A stretch of DNA of 9,003 nucleotides, from assembly GCA_039024435.1 (NCBI GenBank), contig JBCCQH010000173.1, positions 1 to 9,003 on the forward strand, written 5' to 3'. The stretch comes from JBCCQH01 sp039024435. Its GTDB lineage: Bacteria > Bacteroidota > Bacteroidia > J057 > JADKCL01. The position numbers and the translations under genes were made by a program. This document shows, piece by piece, positions 1 through 7,513 of the stretch; position 1 is the stretch's first letter, and every line of letters begins with the position of its first letter. The notes under the pieces are model-generated. The model worked only from the letters and a program-made list of their open reading frames with translations, was not told where the DNA came from and did not search any database.

Positions 1-276
1 CCCCCCCACCACCCCGTTTCAATACCAACTCTTCATATTTACCAAATTATACCTCAAACCCGGGGCGCCCCACCCGGGCCCCCCGCTACGATTAGGAGAA
101 GCGATTTTTACAATCGCATTGGTGGAAAATATCCACGACCGAATCCGAGCGGAAATCGGCAAAAAGCTCAAGATCTCAGATGAACTTGCAAACGCGCGGC
201 ACAGGAATTTTTGGTTGTCGCACCGCAATGCACGGAAAAATCCTTCGTACCTCCGCAGTGCGGAAATCAGAAATCC
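1..276. other. intergenic region downstream of secA, no convincing gene
   Basis: No convincing gene is visible. Short open frames exist on both strands, but they start at TTG or GTG, overlap one another and carry no recognisable motif. Structure seen: a GC-rich palindromic patch at 59-78, where two CCCGGG blocks flank the 10-bp palindrome GGGGCGCCCC at 62-71; a 6-bp hairpin GCGATT/AATCGC at 101-106 and 112-117; and a TCCGCA-G-TGCGGA palindrome at 252-264, 12 bp beyond the secA stop. Any of these could help end secA transcription on the minus strand, but none has a clean stem followed by a T-tract, so no terminator is called. Confidence 0.5.
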
Positions 277-3200
277 CTACCGCCTTTTCTTCCCCGACTT
301 TTCGCGGGCGCGGCGCTCCCGCCGGCTGAGGGGACGGCCATCTTCTTCCCCGCCACCACTGCTGGCATTCGAATTGGTCGCCAGGCCCTTGGTGGCTTCG
401 CGGCGCTGCTTTTCCAGCCCTTCGTGCCGGGCCCGCATCTTGCTGAAGTCGTCGCGCTTGGGCGCGCGGGCATCGCGGACGTTTTCTTTCGGCTGCTCGA
501 TTTCGGCCTTGAAAATCAAGGTGATCACCTGCTCGTTGATCGCGGCAAGCATCTGCTGGAACAATTCGTAGGACTCGAATTTGTAGACGACCAGCGGATC
601 TTTCTGCTCAAAAACTGCATTTTGCACCGAGGTGCGCAATTCGTCCATTTCCCGCAAGTGATTCTTCCACTTCTCGTCGATGATCCCGAGCATGATCGCT
701 TTTTCCAGGGTCCGCGGGACATCGTGCCCCTCCGAAGCCAGGGCTTTGTCGAGTTCTACCGTGACCCGTACCCGCTTGATGCCATCAGTGAAGGAAATCT
801 CCACCAGGCGCACGTTCGGATTGTTCTTTTTTATGCGCTGCAGACCGATAAAAGTGCTTTCCGCCAGGTCTTTGGTCTTGCGATCATAATAAGCGCGGGC
901 GGCAGCGTAGATCTTTTCGCCGACGTCTTGCTCATTCATCGCATTCAAATCTTCGATGGTGACCTTGGGGTCAACCGCCAGGAGGCGAATCGCATCCAAC
1001 TGGATGCCTTCCACGTCTAGGGAAGGATAGTTGTCCGTCGCGATCTTTTGGCACAGGTCGTAGAGCATATTGTCGATGTCTACCCGCATCCGCTCACCGA
1101 ACAGAGCGTTGCGGCGGCGCTTGTAGACCACCTCGCGCTGGCTGTTCATCACGTCGTCGTATTCCAGCAAGCGCTTCCGCATTGAGAAGTTGTTTTCCTC
1201 GACCTTCTTCTGGGCATTGGAGATGGACTTGGTGATCATCGAATGCTGGATGACCTCGCCCTCCTTGATGCCCAGGCGGTCCATGATTTTAGAGATCCGC
1301 TCGGAGCCGAAGAGGCGCATCAGGTCGTCTTCCAGCGAGACGTAGAACTGGGACAATCCGGGATCTCCCTGACGCCCCGCCCGACCGCGCAACTGCCGGT
1401 CAATCCGCCGCGATTCGTGGCGTTCGGTACCCAGAATCGCCAATCCGCCCGCTTCCCGCACACCGTCGCCAAGTTTGATGTCCGTCCCGCGACCGGCCAT
1501 GTTCGTCGCCACGGTCACGGCGCCGGGCTGGCCCGCTTCCGCGACCACCTCAGCTTCCCGCTGGTGCTGCTTTGCGTTGAGCACATTGTGGGGCACTTTG
1601 CGCAGCTTCATCATCCGACTCAGCAATTCCGATACTTCCACCGAAGTCGTTCCGACCAGTACCGGCCGGCCCGATTCGCGCAGCTTCTCCACCTCGTCGA
1701 TGACCGCATTCAGTTTTTCGCGCTTGGTTTTGAATACCAAGTCGTTTTCGTCTTTCCGGACAATGGGGCGGTTCGTAGGGATCACCACCACATCCAGCTT
1801 GTAGATTTCGAAAAATTCCGATGCCTCCGTCTCCGCCGTACCCGTCATGCCGGCGAGCTTGTGGTACATTCGGAAGAAGTTTTGCAGCGTGACCGTCGCA
1901 AAGGTCTGGGTGGCCGCTTCAACCTTGACGTTTTCCTTCGATTCAATGGCCTGGTGCAGGCCGTCCGAGTAGCGGCGTCCCGGCAGCACCCGCCCCGTCT
2001 GCTCGTCGACGATCATGACCTTGCCCTCGGCGACGATGTAGTCCACTTCCTTTTCAAAGAGAGAATACGCCTTGAGCAACTGATTGATGGTGTGCAGGCG
2101 CTCCGACTTCTCGGCAAATTCCCGCGCCAACATGTCTTTCTTCTTGACCTTTTCGTCATCGTTCAGAGTGAGGTCCGCGTCGATTTCGTTGAGCATGGTC
2201 GCCACTTCGGGCATCACAAACAACTCAGGATCTTCCCCCTGGGAAGTGATCAGATCGCGTCCCTTGTCGGTCATTTCGACTTGGTTGTTCTTCTCGTCAA
2301 TCACAAAATACAGTTCGTCGTCGACGATGAACATATTTTTGCCTTTGTCGGCGAGGTAGAAAGCTTCGGTTTTGAGCATGGCCGACTTGATGCCGGGTTC
2401 GCTGAGGTACTTGACCAGAGCCTTGGTACGGGGCAGACCGCGGAAGGCGCGGAACAATTGCAAGCCCGCTTCTTTGGCGCGTTCCTTGTCGTTGGAATCG
2501 ATGTTTTTCTTGGCGAAGGTCAGGCACTGGTTCACGAGCTTTTGCTGCTGGCGCATGAGGCGCTCGACCCGGGGCTTGAGGGCTTGGAACTGCTGGTCGT
2601 CGCCGTGGGGCACGGGACCAGAAATGATCAGCGGGGTGCGCGCTTCGTCGATCAGCACCGAATCGATCTCATCCACGATGGCGAAATGGTGTTGGCGCTG
2701 AACCAAAAACTCCGGGTGCGTCGTCATGTTGTCCCGGAGATAGTCAAACCCAAATTCGTTGTTGGTGCCGTAGGTGACATCGGCGAGGTAAGCGGCGCGG
2801 CGCTCGTCCGAGTTGGGCTGGTGATAGTCGACGCAATCGACCGAGATCCCGTGGAATTCGAAAATCGGCGCGTTCCACTCGCAGTCGCGGCGGGCGAGGT
2901 AATCGTTGACCGTGACGAGGTGGACACCGTAGCCGGTGAGCGCGTTGAGGTAAACCGGGAAGGTCGCCACGAGGGTCTTGCCTTCTCCGGTAGCCATCTC
3001 CGCGATTTTGCCTTTGTGCAGCACCACCCCACCCATGATCTGGACGTCGTAGTGGATCATTTTCCATTCAATTTCCCCTCCGGCGGCCATCCATTTGTTT
3101 TTCCAAACGGCCTGACCATTGGCTTCGATGACGACGTTGTTTTTCTTTTCGGCGATTTTCTTGTCCCAGTCGGTGGCCGCAACTACGAGTTGCTGATTCT

Positions 3201-3564
3201 CAGTGAGGCGGCGCGCCGTTTCTTTGACCACGGCAAATGCCTCGGGAATCAAATCATCGAGCACCTCTTCCAGCTTTTCGTTGCGCTTCTTGACGAGCTT
3301 CTCGGCTTCATTGTAAAGCTCTTCGGTCGCAACCAAATCGTCGGTTTCCTCGGCTTCTTTGTTCTTGGCCTTGATCTGGTCATTCAGATCCTTGACGTAG
3401 TCTTGGATGCGCTGGCGAAATTCATCGCTTTTGGCCCGCAATTCATCGTCGGATATATTATTCAACTTGGCGTATTCGGCATTGACTTTGCCCACGTAGG
3501 GCCGCAACTCCTTGATGTCCTTCTCCTTCTTGTCGCCGAAGAGCTTTGAAATCAGTTTCAACAT
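277..3564 (-). CDS. secA: preprotein translocase ATPase subunit SecA
   Basis: SecA is the ATP-driven motor that pushes unfolded preproteins through SecYEG at the cytoplasmic membrane. The 1095-residue protein has the full family layout. NBD1 carries the Walker A loop GEGKT at 193-197 inside MATGEGKTLVA, then VNDYLARRD near 219-227, Walker B VDEID at 297-301 and DEART at 306-310. The preprotein cross-linking region follows, with a long insertion around 320-400. NBD2 carries AGMTGTAETE at 571-580, GTTSVEVSE at 638-646, ATNMAGRGTDIKLG at 686-699 and QLRGRAGRQGDPG at 724-736. The scaffold/two-helix-finger segment is at 962-980. E. coli SecA has 901 residues; the extra length is usual for Bacteroidota. 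The C-terminus (about 1040-1095) is basic and low-complexity, ending in GKKRR, and lacks the CxCxSGK zinc-binding tail found in many SecAs. The start is ATG, with a promoter candidate just upstream. The stop is TAG. Confidence 0.98.
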   Translation of the reverse strand: MLKLISKLFGDKKEKDIKELRPYVGKVNAEYAKLNNISDDELRAKSDEFRQRIQDYVKDLNDQIKAKNKEAEETDDLVATEELYNEAEKLVKKRNEKLEEVLDDLIPEAFAVVKETARRLTENQQLVVAATDWDKKIAEKKNNVVIEANGQAVWKNKWMAAGGEIEWKMIHYDVQIMGGVVLHKGKIAEMATGEGKTLVATFPVYLNALTGYGVHLVTVNDYLARRDCEWNAPIFEFHGISVDCVDYHQPNSDERRAAYLADVTYGTNNEFGFDYLRDNMTTHPEFLVQRQHHFAIVDEIDSVLIDEARTPLIISGPVPHGDDQQFQALKPRVERLMRQQQKLVNQCLTFAKKNIDSNDKERAKEAGLQLFRAFRGLPRTKALVKYLSEPGIKSAMLKTEAFYLADKGKNMFIVDDELYFVIDEKNNQVEMTDKGRDLITSQGEDPELFVMPEVATMLNEIDADLTLNDDEKVKKKDMLAREFAEKSERLHTINQLLKAYSLFEKEVDYIVAEGKVMIVDEQTGRVLPGRRYSDGLHQAIESKENVKVEAATQTFATVTLQNFFRMYHKLAGMTGTAETEASEFFEIYKLDVVVIPTNRPIVRKDENDLVFKTKREKLNAVIDEVEKLRESGRPVLVGTTSVEVSELLSRMMKLRKVPHNVLNAKQHQREAEVVAEAGQPGAVTVATNMAGRGTDIKLGDGVREAGGLAILGTERHESRRIDRQLRGRAGRQGDPGLSQFYVSLEDDLMRLFGSERISKIMDRLGIKEGEVIQHSMITKSISNAQKKVEENNFSMRKRLLEYDDVMNSQREVVYKRRRNALFGERMRVDIDNMLYDLCQKIATDNYPSLDVEGIQLDAIRLLAVDPKVTIEDLNAMNEQDVGEKIYAAARAYYDRKTKDLAESTFIGLQRIKKNNPNVRLVEISFTDGIKRVRVTVELDKALASEGHDVPRTLEKAIMLGIIDEKWKNHLREMDELRTSVQNAVFEQKDPLVVYKFESYELFQQMLAAINEQVITLIFKAEIEQPKENVRDARAPKRDDFSKMRARHEGLEKQRREATKGLATNSNASSGGGEEDGRPLSRRERRAREKSGKKRR

Positions 3565-3588
3565 AAGACTGGGATTGTTTTAACGCGG

Positions 3589-3596
3589 TAAAGTTA
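3589..3596 (-). promoter_or_regulatory. candidate secA promoter, -7 element TAACTTTA
   Basis: Read on the minus strand, TAACTTTA matches the Bacteroidota -7 consensus TAnnTTTG except at the last base. It lies 24 bp upstream of the secA ATG, which would give a leader of roughly 18 nt. No -33 TTTG at usual spacing is obvious, so this is a moderate call. It suggests secA can be transcribed separately from the upstream phosphatase gene. A perfect 6-bp hairpin (TGCGGT/ACCGCA, 3615-3630, loop CCCA) lies between the phosphatase stop and this element, but it has no T-tract. Confidence 0.4.
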
Positions 3597-3657
3597 AGGA
3601 ATTGTTTTGAGGATTGCGGTCCCAACCGCAGCGTCCCACCGGCATTCAGCGCCCGTT

Positions 3658-4464
3658 TTAAAATCGATTCCCCAGCACCCCGAGCAATTGCCCGTGCAGC
3701 TTTCGGTTGCTGGCTACAATTTGTCTGCCAAAGACAAAATTGGCAGTCCCACCGAAATCGCTGATCGCCCCACCGGCCTCTTCGACCAGCAGTGCCCCCG
3801 CGGCCACATCCCAGGGCTGCAACTCCATTTCGTAGAAAGCATCGAGCTTTCCGGCCGCCACCCAAGCAAGATCGAGGGCCGCCGCCCCCAAGCGCCGAAT
3901 GCCCCGACTTTTTTTCAACAATTCTCCCAGCACTGACAAATAGTCATTCGGGCTGTCATTTACGGCGTAGGGAAATCCCGTCCCGATGAGGGCGTCTTCG
4001 AGTTGCGCACTGGCCGATACGCGCAGCCTTTCCCTTTGGCCCACGACATGAGCCCCCTGGCCTTTGATCGCCCGGTACACCCGCCCGTGGGCCACGTCGT
4101 GTACTACTCCGAGCACAGTTTCTTCCGCTTTTTGCAGGGCAATGGAAATGCACCACGCAGGAATATCGTGCAGAAAATTGGTGGTGCCATCCAGCGGATC
4201 GATGATCCAGCGCCACTCCCGGTCCTCCCCTTCGTTGTCGCCTTCTTCCAATATGAAACCAGCCCCAGGCAGCACCTTCCGCAGATCGGCCACGAGCCGC
4301 CGCTCCGATTCCCGGTCCACGAAGGACACGAGGTCGTTGCGCTGCTTGTATTCGATTTGGTCGGCGGAAAAATCAGCCCGGGCCGCCCGCTGGTATTCGG
4401 CCACGGACTGCGTACTGCGGAGCACGTGGTCAAGCAAGGCGTTCAGGTTGAGGGAGGGATGCAT
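3658..4464 (-). CDS. inositol monophosphatase family protein (SuhB-like)
   Basis: This is a Mg2+-dependent sugar/inositol phosphate phosphatase of the IMPase/SuhB family, cytosolic, 268 residues from the chosen ATG (usual length 260-275). Metal-site motifs are all present: the Glu of FILEEG (residue 73), the signature DPLDGTTNF at 89-97 with ligands D89 and D92 and catalytic-loop G93-T94-T95, and the C-terminal LQPWDVAAG with W218 and D219 followed by LLVEEAGG. The frame stays open 19 codons further upstream into the lnt gene, but the ATG at 4464 is preferred. It begins one base after the lnt stop (TGA-A-ATG), which implies translational coupling, and the protein then starts at normal family length. 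The substrate cannot be read from sequence: myo-inositol-1-phosphate, related sugar phosphates or a SuhB-like RNA-associated role are all possible. A TAACTTTA element inside the end of lnt (4495-4502) could be an internal promoter. Confidence 0.93.
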   Translation of the reverse strand: MHPSLNLNALLDHVLRSTQSVAEYQRAARADFSADQIEYKQRNDLVSFVDRESERRLVADLRKVLPGAGFILEEGDNEGEDREWRWIIDPLDGTTNFLHDIPAWCISIALQKAEETVLGVVHDVAHGRVYRAIKGQGAHVVGQRERLRVSASAQLEDALIGTGFPYAVNDSPNDYLSVLGELLKKSRGIRRLGAAALDLAWVAAGKLDAFYEMELQPWDVAAGALLVEEAGGAISDFGGTANFVFGRQIVASNRKLHGQLLGVLGNRF

Positions 4465-4465
4465 T

Positions 4466-6304
4466 TCAGGATCGCTTTTTTCGCTTGCGCGGCGTAAAGT
4501 TAAGGTACAGGCTGATGACAATCACCAGCAGTGTCAACCATCCGGCCATCCGCCCGATCCAATCGCCGTGCTCGGCGTAAAAGGTCGTACCAGAATGCAA
4601 TTCAATCGTGAAGTCGGCGACCTGGGCCGCTTCCGAATTGGGCAACTCCTGGCTTTCCCCCCGTGCATTGACGAAGCGGGAACCGCCCAGATTGGCGCTG
4701 CGCAGGACCGAACGCCGATTCTCGATGGCGCGCAGGGTCGCGTACCACTCGTGCTGTTCGTAACCGGCGGTGCCCGACCACCACTCATTGTTCGTGATGA
4801 TGATGATCGCTTGCCCACCGGCCTGCGTGCTGCGCCGGGCGTACGCACCAAAGGCCGACTCGTAACTCAGCAGCACACCCAATCGGAAGCCCGCGCTGGT
4901 TTCCGGCAGGACCAGGCTGTCCTGCTTCGCATAGTTCCCCATGCCCGACCACCAGCCGGGGAAAAATTGATTGAAGATGCCGAACCATTCCAGGTAGGGA
5001 ATCCGCTCCACCAGAGGGGCGAGGCGACCCTTGTCGTACATGTCCAGGGCGCGGTCCCTACGTAGCAGAAAGGCGCTGTTCCAAGTCGCGATCCAGGCAG
5101 CTTGCCGGCCCGAATCCCCCATCGCAAAACCCGGCGTGGCTCCCGCCGGAGCCGAATCCTGGGTGGGGTAGCCCGCGTAACTTTCCAGGCCGGTCAGCAG
5201 GTCCAGTTGGTGGCTGTCGACCAGGGCCCAAAGGGGTTGGAGGAGGCGGTCGCGGCCCGCATTGCTGCGTGCTAGGGGGCGGGGCAGCGCCTTTTCCGGC
5301 AGAATCACCAAGTCGACGTCGGCCAGGGAATCGCTTTGCGCCAATTCGGAAAACAGACTCATTTTGTCTTCGGCGGTCATCAATTTTTCTTCGCCGTGCG
5401 GGTCCAGGCTCGGCTGGACCAGGCGGACATTCAGGCGGGCTTCCGGCTGCAATACCGGCCGGCTCTCGTTGAGCAGCAACGGCCCGACGGCAAAGGGCAG
5501 CGCCATCCACACCAGCGCGATGGCCAGCCGGCCCCAAGGCATGCGCTTGCGGTGGTCCCAGAAGCGGTAAGTGCGGTAGAAAAGGAGGTTGGCCACCAAG
5601 ATGTGAAAAGAAACCCCGAGCACGCCGGTAAATTCGGCGTACTGGATCCAGGCCGGATAATAGGCCAGCGAATGGCCGAGGGTCAGCCAGGAAAAGCTCA
5701 ACTCCCAGTTGAATTGCAAGTACTCAAAGGTGAGCCAAAAGACGATGAAACTGCCGGCCGCGACTACGGGGGTGAGCACGTGCCGAATGCGCGAGTAAAG
5801 CTGGCAAGGCAGCGACATCAAGGCCGGGGCGAGGAGCAAGGCCAGCAAAGCAGCCGCCCCGAGGACCAAGGTGTCATCGAGCTCGGGCGCCCGCACCGCC
5901 GCGACGAGCAACCAATAGCTCCCGGCCAGATTCCAGAGAAAAAAGATCGAATAGGTGTAGCGAAAGAGTTGGGCATTGCCGGAAATCGTGCGCCGCCGGT
6001 AGCGCATCACTTTGATCCCGCGCTTCGACGGCCGCCAGATAAATTGCAGGGTCAGTACGCGGAACAATACAATCACAGTGGCTTTGATCGGGCGAAAAAT
6101 CTTGTCTTCCGGAACGCGACCGGGGACATTTTCCGTCTCAAACAGCACAAACAGGGGGACGAAGGCGATAAAGACGAGAAAATGAAAGGGAAAGGGCGGA
6201 AATGAATCGGCCAGAAGTACGCCGGTCAGGAATACCACCCAATAGGGCCTATGCCTTGCCAGCCAGTACAATGACCATCTCGCCTTTATGAGTTCCGCTT
6301 TCAA
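4466..6304 (-). CDS. lnt: apolipoprotein N-acyltransferase homologue (Lnt), catalytic Cys replaced by Ser
   Basis: Lnt adds the third acyl chain to the N-terminal Cys of lipoproteins in the cytoplasmic membrane. The frame gives up to 612 residues. Hydrophobic segments lie at about 22-33, 38-56, 115-137, 146-165, 179-199, 225-243 and 260-279, followed by a nitrilase-type domain (about 292-570) and a last membrane segment near 584-604. The family's SFSWLTLGHS region is at 203-212. Active-site candidates are E337 in ILPEKALP, K425 in YDKGRLAP, E433 (equivalent to E. coli E343) and the LLSYES motif at 478-483. The expected nucleophile of CYE is Ser480 (codon AGT, 4865-4867); a TGT Cys would differ by one base. 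About 60-110 is a family-atypical basic insertion with one extra hydrophobic stretch. The start is uncertain: no ATG exists upstream of residue 100. The options are TTG at 6304 (56-bp overlap with rsmI), TTG at 6271 or GTG at 6238 (no overlap). The family assignment is firm; acyltransferase activity is not. Confidence 0.9.
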   Translation of the reverse strand: MKAELIKARWSLYWLARHRPYWVVFLTGVLLADSFPPFPFHFLVFIAFVPLFVLFETENVPGRVPEDKIFRPIKATVIVLFRVLTLQFIWRPSKRGIKVMRYRRRTISGNAQLFRYTYSIFFLWNLAGSYWLLVAAVRAPELDDTLVLGAAALLALLLAPALMSLPCQLYSRIRHVLTPVVAAGSFIVFWLTFEYLQFNWELSFSWLTLGHSLAYYPAWIQYAEFTGVLGVSFHILVANLLFYRTYRFWDHRKRMPWGRLAIALVWMALPFAVGPLLLNESRPVLQPEARLNVRLVQPSLDPHGEEKLMTAEDKMSLFSELAQSDSLADVDLVILPEKALPRPLARSNAGRDRLLQPLWALVDSHQLDLLTGLESYAGYPTQDSAPAGATPGFAMGDSGRQAAWIATWNSAFLLRRDRALDMYDKGRLAPLVERIPYLEWFGIFNQFFPGWWSGMGNYAKQDSLVLPETSAGFRLGVLLSYESAFGAYARRSTQAGGQAIIIITNNEWWSGTAGYEQHEWYATLRAIENRRSVLRSANLGGSRFVNARGESQELPNSEAAQVADFTIELHSGTTFYAEHGDWIGRMAGWLTLLVIVISLYLNFTPRKRKKRS

Positions 6305-6920
6305 TTTGTTGAATGACCTCTTCCAATGAGCCCCGCAGGTGGGTTTCGTGCAATTTGCTGATCTCGCGGCTCACCGCGACTTTCCTTTCCGAACCAAAGT
6401 AAGATACGAATTCCCCGAGCGTTTTCAGAATCCGATGGGGAGATTCGTAGAAGACCATGGTTCGCGCCTCGTCCGCGAGGCGTTTGAGGCGGGTCATGCG
6501 CCCTTTTTTCACCGGGAGAAAACCTTCAAACACAAAGCGGTCGCAGGGCAGGCCACTCGCCACCAGGGCGGGAACGAAGGCGGTGGCGCCGGGCAGGACT
6601 TCCACCGGGATGTCCGCGGCGACGGCGGCGCGCACCAACAAAAAGCCGGGATCGGAAATTCCGGGGGTACCGGCGTCGGTAATTACGGCGAGCTGAAGGT
6701 CCTCGGCTTTTACCCGGGTCAGGAGGGGCGTGACCTTTTTGTGCTCGTTGTGCATGTGCAGGGAGGTCATCGCGGTGGCGATTCCGTGGTGCTTGAGCAG
6801 TTTTCCGCTGGTCCGGGTGTCTTCCGCCGCGATGAGATCGGCTTCCTGCAGCAGGCGAATGGCCCGCAGGGTGATGTCTTCCAGGTTGCCGATGGGCGTG
6901 GGAATGAGGGTAATGCGCAT
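6249..6920 (-). CDS. rsmI: 16S rRNA (cytidine1402-2'-O)-methyltransferase RsmI
   Basis: RsmI uses S-adenosylmethionine to methylate the 2'-OH of C1402 in the 16S rRNA decoding centre. The 223-residue protein has the tetrapyrrole-methylase fold signatures in order: PTPIGNLEDITLRA at 7-20, AEDTRTSGKLLKHHGI at 32-47, TDAGTPGISDPG at 81-92, LPGATA at 109-114, FEGFLPVKKG at 131-140 and FYESPHRI at 157-164. It ends in KGEMVIVLAG, typical of the compact bacterial forms (E. coli RsmI is longer). The start is the ATG at 6920, because MRITLIPTPIGNLED is the family N-terminus; the open frame extends 23 codons further but adds only unrelated sequence and would cover the promoter. It is the first gene of the tight rsmI-lnt-phosphatase run, and its end overlaps or abuts the start of lnt. 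Confidence 0.96.
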   Translation of the reverse strand: MRITLIPTPIGNLEDITLRAIRLLQEADLIAAEDTRTSGKLLKHHGIATAMTSLHMHNEHKKVTPLLTRVKAEDLQLAVITDAGTPGISDPGFLLVRAAVAADIPVEVLPGATAFVPALVASGLPCDRFVFEGFLPVKKGRMTRLKRLADEARTMVFYESPHRILKTLGEFVSYFGSERKVAVSREISKLHETHLRGSLEEVIQQIESGTHKGEMVIVLAGKA

Positions 6921-6952
6921 GGGACGGGGGGGCGCTAGAGGGCACCCAGGGG

Positions 6953-6960
6953 CAAAGATA
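6953..6960 (-). promoter_or_regulatory. candidate rsmI promoter, perfect -7 element TATCTTTG
   Basis: On the minus strand TATCTTTG is an exact match to the Bacteroidota -7 consensus TAnnTTTG. It lies 32 bp upstream of the rsmI ATG and outside the preceding lipoprotein gene. A -33 TTTG at standard spacing is not clear. The predicted leader is C-rich, including a run of seven C. This promoter would start the rsmI-lnt-phosphatase unit. Confidence 0.55.
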
Positions 6961-7001
6961 GAACAAAATGTGGGCTTGCAGCCGATCAACCCGGCAAAGT
7001 G

Positions 7002-7415
7002 CTATCCGCAGGTCACCGCGCCGTAATCGGTCTGGTCGGCAGGGCCATTCAGGAAGAATTGCAGCGTGCAATAGACCGATCCGGCCTTGACCTCGCCGTC
7101 GGTACAGCTTGTATCAAAGTACCAGGTGAGGATGACCACATCGTTTTTCTCCAGGCGAAGGTCCACTTCGCCCAGCAGCCCGACCAGTTCTGCCTCGCTG
7201 TACTGGGCTTGGTTGAAGGCGGCAAGCAAACGGTTGGCGAGGGGAGCGGTACGCTTTTTCTCGCACCCGCGGGGATCCGATTTCCAGGTGTCCAGAAGCT
7301 GCTGGATCTCGGGGGTTTGGGCCTTGTAGGCGGCGCTCCCGGGATTGCGGTTCTTGCAGGAAAATGTACTGGCACCGAGCAAAACGAGCACAAAAAGTAA
7401 GCGAACGGTTTTCAT
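7002..7415 (-). CDS. small predicted lipoprotein, possible SmpA/BamE-like domain
   Basis: This gene encodes a 137-residue protein that I do not recognise as a named gene. The N-terminus is a lipoprotein-type signal: MKTVR, then a hydrophobic stretch (6-18), then Cys20 followed by KNRN. The residues before Cys20 (TFS) only loosely match a lipobox, as is common in Bacteroidota. The mature part has four more Cys (51, 104, 116, 136), enough for two disulfides. Residues 73-100 (SEAELVGLLGEVDLRLEKNDVVILTWYF) resemble the helix, LLG-x-PD turn and strand pattern of small SmpA/BamE-like periplasmic domains; this is an inference from pattern only. The ATG at 7415 is chosen because it places the signal at the N-terminus; a start eight codons upstream would add MPPHKIPR. 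It lies 81 bp upstream of rsmI on the same strand, separated by the rsmI promoter candidate, and diverges from the DUF2892 gene. Confidence 0.8.
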   Translation of the reverse strand: MKTVRLLFVLVLLGASTFSCKNRNPGSAAYKAQTPEIQQLLDTWKSDPRGCEKKRTAPLANRLLAAFNQAQYSEAELVGLLGEVDLRLEKNDVVILTWYFDTSCTDGEVKAGSVYCTLQFFLNGPADQTDYGAVTCG

Positions 7416-7431
7416 ACGTGGAATCTTATGG

Positions 7432-7449
7432 GGGGGCAAAATCGCCCCC
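7432..7449. other. GGGGGC/GCCCCC hairpin in lipoprotein leader
   Basis: A perfect 6-bp all-G/C stem with a 6-nt loop (AAAATC) lies 17 bp upstream of the 7415 start codon. In RNA from the minus strand it would form close to the ribosome site and could lower translation of the small lipoprotein. It has no T-tract, so it is not a terminator. The effect is inferred. Confidence 0.35.
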
Positions 7450-7480
7450 TGCCGCCTTTAAAGTAAGCCAAATTGCCAAA

Positions 7481-7496
7481 CATGACAAATGTCATG
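7481..7496. promoter_or_regulatory. distal palindromic operator CATGAC-N4-GTCATG
   Basis: This is a perfect 6-4-6 inverted repeat, CATGAC AAAT GTCATG, in the divergent region between the 7415 lipoprotein gene and the DUF2892 gene. The core TGAC-N4-GTCA has the geometry used by CRP/FNR-superfamily regulators. Its centre is 33 bp (about three helical turns) upstream of a second, imperfect copy at 7514-7529. The regulator is unknown. Confidence 0.45.
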
Positions 7497-7513
7497 CTCT
7501 GAATCGAGCGAGG

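Noticed and set aside
59..78. GC-rich CCCGGG repeats as a secA terminator
   Set aside because: They lie about 200 bp after the stop and no T-tract follows; a structure is possible but a terminator call is not justified.
119..571. A 150-codon plus-strand frame starting in the region after secA
   Set aside because: It starts at TTG, its first ~50 residues look vaguely protein-like, but it runs into antisense secA and has no motif or promoter.
211..1020. A 269-codon plus-strand open frame opposite the 3' end of secA
   Set aside because: Antisense shadow of secA; no independent evidence of coding.
1243..3549. A 768-codon plus-strand open frame opposite secA
   Set aside because: It is the antisense shadow of a GC-rich, strongly biased coding strand. 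Its translation is low-complexity (V/L/F/D/H-rich) with no domain, while the minus strand encodes a complete SecA.
3615..3630. Hairpin TGCGGT-CCCA-ACCGCA as a terminator between the phosphatase gene and secA
   Set aside because: The stem is only 6 bp and no T-tract follows on the minus strand, so termination is not supported.
5336..6205. A 289-codon plus-strand open frame opposite lnt
   Set aside because: Antisense shadow. The translation is Q/G/R/P-rich with no motif, and the opposite strand encodes a clear Lnt homologue.
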